Source: Magnaporthiopsis rhizophila
Lineage: Eukaryota > Ascomycota > Sordariomycetes > Magnaporthales > Magnaporthaceae
Reading direction: 5' to 3'
DNA: 18,551 bases
NCBI GenBank assembly: GCA_003049465.1
Contig: PYSS01000248.1
Coordinates: forward strand, 1-18,551
Made by a program: the position numbers and the translations under genes
The notes under the pieces: model-generated
What the model saw: the letters and a program-made list of their open reading frames with translations, nothing else
What the model was told of the DNA's origin: nothing
Databases searched by the model: none
Shown: positions 8,910 to 16,373 of the stretch, in pieces
How the letters are laid out: every line of letters starts with the position of its first letter
Numbering within the stretch: position 1 is the first letter of the stretch

Positions 8910-9560
8910 ATGTTTTTTTTTTTACCATTTTGCTGCTTTTTTGGTTTTGATAAAATGTTCGGTCGGGTTTTAAAAGAAAACCTGTGGTTTTATTGTTGCT
9001 GTATTATAAGAATTTGCTTTTTGCGGTTTTTGCTTTTATTTTCCCTATACCTTCTTATTTTTACTGCCACAAAATTCTTAAATGCAAAAAGTGCTTTGTT
9101 TTTCCCCAAAATCTTTCCCGTCGCGTGAAATATTTTTGTATTAACCGTTCCTTTTGCGATATTTTAGATTTGTTATTTAAGAACCTTTTTTTTACAGCGC
9201 CCAGCACTTTTGTTTGAAGGCGAAGCTGGAAACTGTTAAAGAAGAACTGCGGGTTTTTCTGGCCAAAATCAAACGTTTGCGGAAACAGAAAAAATAGTGG
9301 CGTGAAAAACTAACCCGTGCTATTCGGCGTGGGATCGATAGTATCGAGAAATTGGAATATATGGAGCAAAAAGAGGCCAAATAGTTGGTTTTTTAGGCTG
9401 TTTTGCCGCCTGAGCCGATCTTTGCCAATATTCCCGCGGATTGGTCCATTTTGAATGTTAATTTTGATTTAAGCGGGTTTGGCCGCATTAATTTTAATTT
9501 GAACCTGTTTGCTTTTTGTTCGCCAGGTAAGTTTTTCCTGGTAAAATGCTGTATTTTTAA
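8910..9560 (+). pseudogene. Plus-strand coiled-coil ORF relic, antisense to element 2
   Basis: A plus-strand reading runs opposite to Gag-Pol, near the 3' LTR. From 9206 to 9383 it is a long, charged, helix-like segment (LKAKLETVKEEL, AKIKRLRKQKK, stop, WREKLTRAIRRGIDSIEKLE, YMEQKEAK) with heptad spacing and one TAG that probably replaces TGG. Beyond further stops it continues with LPPEPIFANIPADW and LSGFGRIN. Upstream, in a neighbouring frame (8984-9217), is a cysteine-rich patch, YCHKILKCKKC. A Cys-rich head, coiled coil and Pro/Gly-rich tail resembles small proteins often found with fungal transposons, but I cannot name a family. TpG sites are kept better here than in the Pol region. Both hydrophobic frames at 8910-9217 may be parts of it in shifted frames. 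The minus-strand frame 9192-9380 is its shadow. Confidence 0.55.
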
Positions 9561-9599
9561 CGAGGTTGTGCATTTTTAATTTTTTTGCGCTAATGTTTT

Positions 9600-9990
9600 T
9601 ATAACGGTTTCTGTTAATATTTTTGTAAAGCTTTGTGATAATTTATAAGGTTTGTTTTTTTATATATTATACTTATGCCTGTACCCTGCCTATTTAATTA
9701 ACTATTATTATTTGCGGTAGTATATTTTATTATTAAGGAATTTTTTTATTTTTTATTTTGGTTTGGGTCGATTTTTATTAATTTTGTGTTTTTCGAATCA
9801 GGTAGTGCCGGTTTTAGCAGGGAAATATGAAAAACAGCGTGGATTTTTATAATTAGCGGTAATTGGAGTTTATAATTAATTATTAAAATCATTTTTTTAA
9901 TTTTGAACGGTCCGAATTTTTGTAATCCAGCTTATTATTTGGTTATTTTGTTTTAATATTATAATGCAAAAGATAAATATTATCCCTTTT
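9600..9990 (-). pseudogene. Integrase C-terminal domain and probable chromodomain remnant (element 2)
   Basis: Minus-strand landmarks are RPNNKLDYKN, then GPFKIKK, then LQLPLIIKI and VFHISLLKPALPDS at about 9800-9850. These match the GPY/F-type C-terminal domain of fungal gypsy integrases (KLDxKxxGPFxIxxxxxxxxYxLxLP...HPVFHVSLLKP). Further on, LINYHKALQKY at about 9617-9652 fits the end of a chromodomain (NLxNxxELLxxFH), and a weak EY-type beginning precedes it. The chromodomain call is less certain than in element 1. Several stops interrupt the frame. Confidence 0.8.
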
Positions 9991-10369
9991 TTAAAGGTTA
10001 ATTTTTCGAGCTTTTTTTGCAGGTACTTGTATAATTTAGTTATTTTGGTAACCTATATTTTTGTTATTGGAGTTTTTTTTTATTTTGGGTTTTTTATACA
10101 TTATAGGTATAAATTTATAATTTGCAAAAAAACGGGGTAACTTTTGTACTTTTGTATACCGAATTATTATAACCAAACTGGGTTATAAAAAATAATTATA
10201 TCCAGTTATTTTGTTTATAATTACTATATTAATATAAATACTGTTTTATGGTTTGGTATATCCGTTTTATTTGTTTATTTGTTTTAGGATAATACATTAT
10301 TAATAATATATGTTTTGCTTTATATTTGGCCACCAGAACCTTTTAAAATTTGCTAATAAAAAATTTGTT

Positions 10370-10900
10370 TTAATTTATAATTAATTTGTTAAATGTTCCG
10401 TATTTAACAATTATATTTCTCATAAAAATATATACCAATTTTATAGCATTGCTGCTTTTTTTATAAAATAAAAATAGGGTATATTTGGTAAGCCTGTTTA
10501 TTATTACCAGAATGCTATTATACTGGATATTTATTAAGGATTTTTTTGATTGAGGAAATTTGATTACAAAATATATCGTAACTTTTTGCCATGCTTTATT
10601 AAATATTAGCAAAGGTTGCAGTAATTTATAGGGTTTGTGCCTGCTGGCTTTATTTTTGGCACAATTTTTGCAATTTTTAATTATTTTTCGGATTATAGCT
10701 CGGATATTTATAAACCCGTGGTATTATTGCAATTTTTCCAGATTTTGGTTATTTTTTGGTGTTTATAGGCTATTTGGCTATGGATTTGCTGGATTTTTTC
10801 AAAGATTCGCCTTTTTTAAGGCGTGGTTTTTATTAGTATTTATTACATTGGGATTAAAAATCCGTTTGGTTTTTATGCTAAAATTATATACATTTCTGGC
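10370..10900 (-). pseudogene. Integrase zinc-binding and catalytic core remnant (element 2)
   Basis: The zinc domain (about 10655-10830) shows AYKHQKITKIW and then RKIIKNCKNCAKNKASRHKP, keeping the C-x2-C pair and the K-x-x-x-K block. The core continues with LLQPLLIFNKAWQKVTIYFVIKFPQSK, SILVIINRLTKYTLF and IIVKYGTFNKLIIN. These align with family motifs PLPIPxRPWxxVTxDFVxxLPxS, ILVIVDRLTKYAHF and HGxPxxIVSDRD. The first catalytic Asp is Tyr (needs more than a RIP change) and the second is Asn, so the active site is gone. The stretch 10370-10612 has no stop. The plus-strand frame 10635-10976 is the shadow of the zinc domain. Confidence 0.92.
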
Positions 10901-11039
10901 AGTATTTTATTTTCATAATCCGATTGGCGGTTTAAAGTATTTATTTATTCATTTTCCAATCCTCTTTTATATTTAATTTTAAAATTATAATTTTGGAGAA
11001 ACTGATTTCACCGGATTTGTTATTTGTTTAGCATTTAGC

Positions 11040-11308
11040 AAATAATAAAATGTGCCAGGTTTTTATAATTTATATAAATTATAACCTGGTGGTTCGTTTG
11101 GTATAAGTATATTTTTTATTTTTTTAATACTCGAATAATAGCTATAAATCTTTTATCATAAATCGGGTAATTTAATTCTGGTTTCTTAAATTTATATAAT
11201 AAAAAAGTGCAAAAATGCAGCCTTTTGCTATTATTTTATTGCTTAAATTCGGCCCCGATTACAAAATCCAATATGTTCATTTTAATTTCAAAAGGTTTAT
11301 TTGAATTT
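11040..11308 (-). pseudogene. RNase H remnant, C-terminal side of the TRIM insertion (element 2)
   Basis: The minus strand reads PFEIKMNILDFVIGAEFKQ right at the insertion point, then SKRLHFC, FKKPELNYPIYDKRFIAIIR and LYQTNHQVII. These match gypsy RNase H (PxxIETDASDxAIGAxLxQ, KKLxxxExNYxIxDKELLAIV, TDHKNL). The catalytic Asp positions of TDAS and DHK are not kept. The domain is split by the 596-bp element; the RT-side part lies beyond 11905. Confidence 0.88.
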
Positions 11309-11419
11309 TGTTACGGGATTAAACCAAGGTAATACCTGTTACACCAAAGCAAAAAGGAACATTATTATATCCGGGGCTATAATATGCTTGATCCTTATAT
11401 AAAGGATCATACCGTGACA
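11309..11419. repeat. TRIM left LTR (111 bp)
   Basis: It is identical in length to the right LTR and differs at ten positions, all transitions. It starts TGTTACGGG and ends CCGTGACA. An inner palindrome ATCCTTATATAAAGGAT lies near 11389-11406. Confidence 0.95.
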
Positions 11420-11560
11420 ATATTCCACCTTTATCCTGCAATTATCCTTAATTGCACAAATGCATAATTAAGGTCAGTTTTTGCACAACGGTTGCTTTTT
11501 AAAAGCGCTGCACAAGCAGGATACTGGCGCTGGCGCTGTACAAGCAAGGTGCTAGCGCCC

Positions 11561-11576
11561 GTGCATTATAATGCAC
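11561..11576. repeat. 16-bp perfect palindrome in the TRIM interior
   Basis: GTGCATTA/TAATGCAC is a perfect self-complementary sequence. Just before it, at 11505-11560, two 28-bp units beginning GCGCTG(C/T)ACAAGCA stand in tandem. The role is unknown; it might be a packaging hairpin or a protein site. Confidence 0.85.
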
Positions 11577-11793
11577 GTGCCACGGGGTTAATCGCTTAAT
11601 AAGCTCCCTTAAAAAGCCTCGGTCGGCTTTTCAAATTGCTAAAGCCAAACTGCCCCGCCCCCGGCAAAAAAAGCGCCACAGGTGGTATCCCGTGCGCATT
11701 GCGCTACCCAACTGTTATGTTATAAATAAAAACCTATGCATATAACCGTGCGGGAAATTGAAGTCGAGCAATCCAAAATTAGATATAACAAAC

Positions 11794-11904
11794 TGTTACG
11801 GGATTAAACCAAAGTAATACCCGTTACACCAAAACAAAAGGGAATATTGTTATATCCGGGGCTATAATGTGCTTGGTCCTTATATAAAGGATCGTACCGT
11901 AACA
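11794..11904. repeat. TRIM right LTR (111 bp)
   Basis: It is the partner of 11309-11419. It keeps ancestral-looking C or G at several sites where the left copy has T or A, and the reverse at others, so both copies were mutated. It is followed directly by AATTT. Confidence 0.95.
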
Positions 11905-12300
11905 AATTTAGTAAAATTAATATTAACTTTTATATTATCGCTTTTTTTAGCAGGTTAAAAGCTTTTTATTTTTGTATTCCCTAATAAAATTAGGTATTAT
12001 TTTTAGTAAAATTTGTACATAAAAGTGCTTTTTTGTTAAAATCCTGGATAAATCGGTGGTAAAAATTTAAAAAGCCTAAAAAGGTTTATATTTTTTTAAT
12101 ATTAATTGGTTTGGGCTATTTTTTTATCATTCGTATTTTTTTGGGTTTTATTTATATATATCCTTGTATAATTATATATTTTAGAAAAATAATTTCCTAT
12201 ATATTCCATACGTATTTCTCAGGTTTAATTAAAAACCTTACATTTTGCAGCTTTTGCAGGATTTTATGCATATGCTTTTTGTATTTTTCCAATATTTCCG
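11905..12300 (-). pseudogene. RT/RNase H connection remnant, N-terminal side of the TRIM insertion (element 2)
   Basis: On the minus strand, after the YLNN block, come a decayed KCKVFN stretch, a W- or G-lacking YIGNYFSKIYNYT, KTQKNTNDKKIAQ, NLFRLFKFLPPIYPGF and TFMYKFY, in the order of the family's C-x-F...LGxIxxxxGIxxDPxKxxAIxxWPxP...QSFLGFxNFYRRFI...PLxxLxKK. Next are GIQK and KAFNLLKK (family WxxxxxxAFxxLK) and the aliphatic ILILLNS block that joins the PFEIK motif across the TRIM. The frame changes more than once. The plus-strand frame 12111-12326 is a shadow. Confidence 0.75.
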
Positions 12301-12880
12301 AGAAAATTAGGATATTATTTAGGTAAATTAATATATAAATATTCAGGTATTTTTGCAATATATAATTAATTATTTGCTAAAATTGGCTGGTATATTGGTA
12401 AATTCGAAAATTATTATTAATAATTTATATATTTTTAGCCGGGTTCGAAAAGCAGTTTTTTATTTTTATTTTTTTATTTTTAACAGGTTATATATTTTAA
12501 ATAAATTTAAAATTATAAACCATTTAGCTTTGCCGAGTTTATTTTATAATTTATCGATAAAAAGCAAAGGATATCGATTTTTTATTATAATCTTATTTAA
12601 CAAACAATAATTAATATATATTCATTTTTTCCATTTTTTTTAGCGATAAATAATATTTTATATTTTATAAAAAAATCCGAAAATTGGATAATGCCTTGTT
12701 TTAGGTTTTTTATAAATTATTTTTGCAATAATTTTTGCTATTTAGGGTTTAACCGGTACAATTTTTGGTAATTAAATTATATTTCCGGTTTAAGCTTAAT
12801 TTTCTAATTAAATAATTTGTGTTTCGGAAATCCTATTCCCAAATTTTTTTGGAATAATTTCCAGTACCGATGGTATTTTT
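12301..12880 (-). pseudogene. Reverse transcriptase remnant (element 2)
   Basis: Minus-strand landmarks: KHKLFN and LKPEI-stop (family HxxxDHxIxLxxG), LYRLNPK, FIKNLKQGIIQFSDF (ENLxKGxIRPSxSP), ILFIAKKNGKN (the PxLFVKKKDG block), NRYPLLFIDKL at about 12547-12579, GKAKWF, YNLLKIK, KTAFRTR at 12440-12460, FEFTNIPANFSK at about 12370-12408 (FGLTNAPATFQ), and YLNNILIFSEN at 12293-12325. The YLDD catalytic pair is again YLNN (both codons AAT). A one-base frameshift lies between FEFTN and YLNN near 12375, and stops are scattered. The plus-strand frame 12353-12610 is a shadow. Confidence 0.95.
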
Positions 12881-13221
12881 CGGGAACATTTTTTAATTAT
12901 TAATATGCTTATTTGTTAAACGGATTATATTTTTGGTTATAATCCTTTGCTATTTCTGTTTTTTGGTTATTAATTTTAATTGTGCTTTTTTTTAAATTAT
13001 AATTTTAATTATAATTTTTTTTTACAGTTTTGCCTTTATTTTTGGGATTTTTTATTATTAAGGCTAATATTGCCTAATAATTATAAATTTATTAGTATAA
13101 TTAGCCAGGATTAATTATTAAATTTTGCTATTATTATAGCAATCCTGTTTGGCTTTTATTTTTTATGGTTAAGGGCCCGTAATTATTAGGCTTTTTTATT
13201 TTCCGATAATAATTTTTTTTA

Positions 13222-13416
13222 TTAAATTTTTTCCGAAACCCAATTTATTAAAAAATTAAACTTTTTAAACCAGGGGAAATCCAAAATTAGGTTTTTTCCT
13301 TTTGTCTTTATAATATTCAGGGTAATTTTATAAATTTTCCCTATAATTTTAAATTTGAATCGATCTGTTTTTAAATCGATTATTTTATTATTATAAATGA
13401 TTGGTTTTTTTTTCAC
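13222..13416 (-). pseudogene. Aspartic protease C-terminal remnant (element 2)
   Basis: A stop-free minus stretch reads KNLILDFPWFKKFNFLINW, which matches the highly conserved end of gypsy proteases (DxILGxPWLxxxNPxIDW). Before it, a KFKIIGKIYKITLNIIKTKG segment fits the beta-rich body. The catalytic DTG/DSG should lie just upstream (13417-13500) but cannot be recognised. The frame is the same as the NRYPL part of RT. Confidence 0.8.
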
Positions 13417-13499
13417 GGTTTCGAAACCGTATGGCTATAATTTCCAATATATCGGAATATTTTATGTTATTACCGTTTTTGGCCCAAAATAATTTTTGT

Positions 13500-15240
13500 T
13501 AAACCCGCAATCGATTATTATTATTAATTATTATTTTTGCTATTTAATTATTTTTTTTGATATGGGGTGAATAATTATTCATAATTTTTATTAGGGTTTT
13601 TTTAATTTGTTTTTTTTGTCCATATTAAATTTTTGTTTCGGTAAAATACCTTAATTTTTTGGTTTCTACTGGTAACCGGGGTGAAATTATTTAGTTTGTT
13701 AATTTTTGGCCCTTTTTTTTTAGCATAGCGCTTGCATTTTAGCTTTTTACAAATATAATATAAAAATAATTTTGCTATATATATTATAAAATAATAAGGT
13801 GCTGGGGCAAATACTGCTATTTTATTAATATAATTGTGTGATATAATCTGCCATTTGGGCAATTACCACTTTTATTTGGGCAGGTTTCGGAGCTCCGTGC
13901 CATTTTTTACAGGGAATTAATTATTCTTTAGTTTTTTGGGCAAATGGTTGCTATATATATGGTATAGGCATTTTGCCCAAAAGATTTTTGCATACCCCGG
14001 ATTATTTATTGCCAGGTTTTTATGGTTTTTTTTTAATTATATGGTTTTATTGGTACAGGAACGGGTTATTTTTTTAATACCGTGCTTGGTGTATGTTTTT
14101 TTGTTGTAAATAACAATTTGGTTATTTCGGTTTTAATTCAGGCGCCGTTCGTTATCCTTTATTACGGGCATTTTGCGATACAGCTTGCGGTTTTTGGCCT
14201 TTTTTGGGTTATAAAGCTATATTTTAAATAATAAATACGCTGGTATTTTGTGGGTATAAGTATAAATTTCTCGATAAAATACCTTGCTTTGCTTTTTGTG
14301 TATGGTATATATCCTTTTTTTATTTGCTATTTTAATATGCCGTTTTTGGGTTTTATTAGGGCCTGTTTTTGCAGATGCCCAGAATTTGCCCAGCTTAAGG
14401 TCCTTTTTTTCCGATCTTTTGTATAAATATATTTGCCCGAGTGGTTTTCGGTCAATTTTGGTATTTATATCGAGGCTTTTTTTATTACTATCTTTAATAA
14501 ATATTTCCGATACCCCTTTTTAAATTGACAGATTTTTGAGTATTGCGATGGTTTGTTATAAAATGCGTTATTCCTTTTGCAAAGTTTTGGTTATATTTTT
14601 TGCAAGTTTGCTAGCCGGCCCTGGTGCTTTTTGCCTGGCCAATTTCTTAAGCTTAATTGTTATAGGGATTTTATTTGACCAGTATAATTATTCCAAGTTC
14701 TTGTGTTCTGGTTTTTCGGGTTTTTTTTATTTTTTTATCCTTATATTTATCGTATTTAAGCTTTAATTAGTTAATTTGCCGGATAGCGGCGATTTTTTGT
14801 TAAAGGTACCAGCCAGTTCCGTTTTTATCCGATTTATACATAAAGCATCCGTTATTAAAGCAGTATATTTAGCTATACGAGGCTTTTGAATATAGGGTTT
14901 TTTTTGGTTCATATATTGGATAGCTGCAAGCTGCTGCTGTTTTTAGGATAATTTTTTTAATATGCCCTTATTATTTGCATTTGAAATAATTTTTGTTTTT
15001 AGCATTTTGTTATTTAATATACTTTTGTTTTTTGTGCTGTTTTTTTTGCTATTAGGGTTATATAATTTTTGCAAATAAGTTTATAAATTTTGAATATATT
15101 TTATATGCAATAAATTGTTATTATTTGGCTTTTTCTGGTTTATTTTATTATTTTATCATATTGGCTGGGGTTGTTAAACTTCTTTTTCCAGGTATTATTT
15201 GTATAATTTGTTACTAATATAAATGGTTTTAATAATATAA
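13500..15240 (-). other. Element 2 long region between Gag and protease, unassigned
   Basis: About 1.7 kb separates the Gag core from the protease, more than usual. From 14519 to 14220 one minus frame is open for 100 codons and reads as a basic, hydrophilic segment (DSNKKSLDINTKIDRKPLGQ, KRSEKKDLKLGKFWASAKTG, KTQKRHIKIANKKR). Extended both ways it meets stops that could be mutated W, Q or R. At 13602-13862 another minus frame has ICKKLKCKRYAKKKG, possibly part of a Cys-containing region, but no CCHC spacing is visible. Plus-strand frames 14284-14523 and 14536-14766 are the hydrophobic shadows of this region. It could be an extended Gag tail or extra ORF. Confidence 0.5.
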
Positions 15241-15856
15241 TCGACGAAATTTTTGGGCCTTATTTTTTGGCCAATTTGTTTTTTACATTATTCCTTAGTC
15301 CATAATAAAACTGAAACATTTTGGTATTTTTTATCCAGTTAAATTTGTTATTAAATTGCTGGAATTTGGCAGTATAAACGGATACTGCCCTTCCCCGGCG
15401 CAGCTGGAATAATTCTTTTTTGGCTATTTATTTTTCATTTATTTATTCGAATATTTTGGCAATTTTTTCGCCGAATTTTTCGAAATTTGCAAATATTAGT
15501 TTGGTAAATTTGCTTAATTTATTATTTTTTTTTAAAATAATTAGCCTATATAAATTTAAACCAGTTTTTGATTTTGCTATCGAGGCGAATAGTAGCATAA
15601 ATTATTTTTTGATAATTATTTTGGAAATTGTCCTGGTAAATTTTGAAATAGCTTTTGCATTTCGTAAAAAAGGTTTTAAATTTGTCTTTTTTTTGTTATA
15701 TTTGTTTGGGATGGGGAATTTGTAAATTAAAATTGTTTTAGGCGTTTTTCTAAATTTTTCGAATTTTTTAATAAGGAATTTTAAGGTTAAAGCAGGATTA
15801 TTATAATCCGTGCTATTAATAATAATAATTTCGATTTTTTTAACTGCAATTGCCAT
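15240..15856 (-). pseudogene. Gag capsid remnant (element 2)
   Basis: The first stop-free block (15856-15602) contains KFPIPNKYNKKKTNLKPFLRNAKA, fitting the Gag start PxxYDGxxxxLxxFLxxxxxY. Further on, in the same frame, AKKELFQLRRGRAVSVYTAKFQQ and FYYGLRNNVKNKLAKK (about 15270-15430) match the capsid C-terminal pattern AxxELxxLxQxxSVxxYxxxFxxLxxxxxW...FxxGLxxxVKxEL. Several stops interrupt the part between. It lies right after the 5' LTR, as Gag should. The plus-strand frame 15420-15725 is its shadow. Confidence 0.88.
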
Positions 15857-15914
15857 AATCCATAATTATTATTATTTATTACCTTCGGTAGGTGCTGAAC
15901 AGAATCAGTTAAAA

Positions 15915-16368
15915 TGTTATAATTATAGGCTTTTTATTTTTAGGATAGGGCATTTAAGGGCGGTGTTAAGCAGTACTGGTTTTATAAGGTTGCTTTGCAT
16001 ATAATTTGGGGTTTGGTAGGAATATTATTTGTTATTACTTGCCCACGGGGATATTTTGGACCTAATTTAGGTTAATTAATGCCAAAGTTTTAATTAAAAT
16101 TACCTGTTTACCCGGAGGTTCTGCCTTTATTTATAGGCGGACGATTTTTTTATTAGATTTTTTGATTTGTGATTTGCTGGCAGATTATAAATTATCGACC
16201 TTGATTTGTGATTTGCCAATAAATTACAGATTATTTTGGGTTACGTAATTTTCTTTATAGCCCGGCCTTGGTTGCTTGGCCTTACGGCCTGCGCGTTTGC
16301 GGGGTAAGGTGTTCTGTTGGGGCTTAGCCCCCCAATCTTTCTGCCCCCTATCGTTTATGGTTGTAACA
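15915..16368 (-). repeat. Element 2 5' LTR (454 bp)
   Basis: This is the partner of 8395-8841. It begins TGTTATAATTAT (the other copy has C at three of these sites) and ends GGTTGTAACA, followed by GGTCG. A 7-bp extra segment near 16292 is absent from the other LTR. Tandem palindromes lie at 16164-16193 and 16203-16232. On the minus strand it leads into Gag. No tRNA-like primer site is obvious beyond 15914. Confidence 0.95.
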
Positions 16369-16373
16369 GGTCG
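16369..16373. repeat. Target-site duplication of element 2 (right copy)
   Basis: GGTCG directly follows the terminal CA of the LTR and repeats 8390-8394 exactly. Confidence 0.95.

Larger units (their letters stand above)
11309..11904. mobile_element. TRIM-like non-autonomous LTR element nested in element 2
   Basis: This 596-bp element has two 111-bp direct LTRs, ends TGTTACGG...CCGTAACA, and a perfect 5-bp target duplication AATTT (11304-11308 and 11905-11909). The 374-bp interior has no coding frame. It is much richer in GC and in intact CpA/TpG than the surrounding DNA, with a 28-bp tandem repeat near 11505-11560 and a 16-bp perfect palindrome GTGCATTATAATGCAC at 11561-11576. Deleting it with one AATTT rejoins the RNase H reading frame of element 2. 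Size, LTRs and lack of genes fit terminal-repeat retrotransposons in miniature, which borrow the machinery of autonomous elements. A purine-rich GGATAAAGGTGGAA beside the left LTR on the minus strand hints at minus orientation, but no primer site was found, so strand is left open. Confidence 0.9.
8395..16368 (-). mobile_element. Element 2: full-length Ty3/gypsy chromovirus, RIP-inactivated, carrying a nested TRIM
   Basis: This 7,974-bp element includes a 596-bp later insertion. LTRs of 447 and 454 bp begin TGTTA and end GTAACA, and the target duplication GGTCG is perfect (8390-8394 and 16369-16373). Domains on the minus strand are Gag, an unassigned basic region, protease, RT, RNase H (split by the TRIM), integrase with zinc finger, and a C-terminal domain with a probable chromodomain. 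It belongs to a different family from element 1: the LTRs do not match and the domain sequences differ. The catalytic residues of RT and integrase are mutated and the frame is broken by stops and indels, so it is immobile. It also carries a plus-strand coiled-coil ORF relic beside the 3' LTR. Confidence 0.95.

Noticed and set aside
11650..11790. tRNA-like A-box (minus strand, GGTAGCGCAATGCG near 11700) suggesting a SINE
   Set aside because: There is no B-box at a suitable distance and no A- or T-rich tail; the LTR pair with target duplication explains the element fully.
14284..14766. Two plus-strand hydrophobic frames resembling membrane proteins
   Set aside because: They lie inside element 2 opposite a basic minus-strand frame. 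Runs of F, L and I come from T-rich, RIP-mutated DNA, not from real membrane segments.
15420..15725. 101-codon plus-strand frame
   Set aside because: It is the antisense shadow of the Gag remnant of element 2, whose minus-strand motifs are clear.
15880..15914. Possible tRNA primer-binding site beside the element 2 5' LTR (and at 8060-8098 for element 1)
   Set aside because: Neither adjacent sequence shows a convincing TGG-start match to a tRNA 3' end; RIP may have destroyed it, or these elements may prime in another way.
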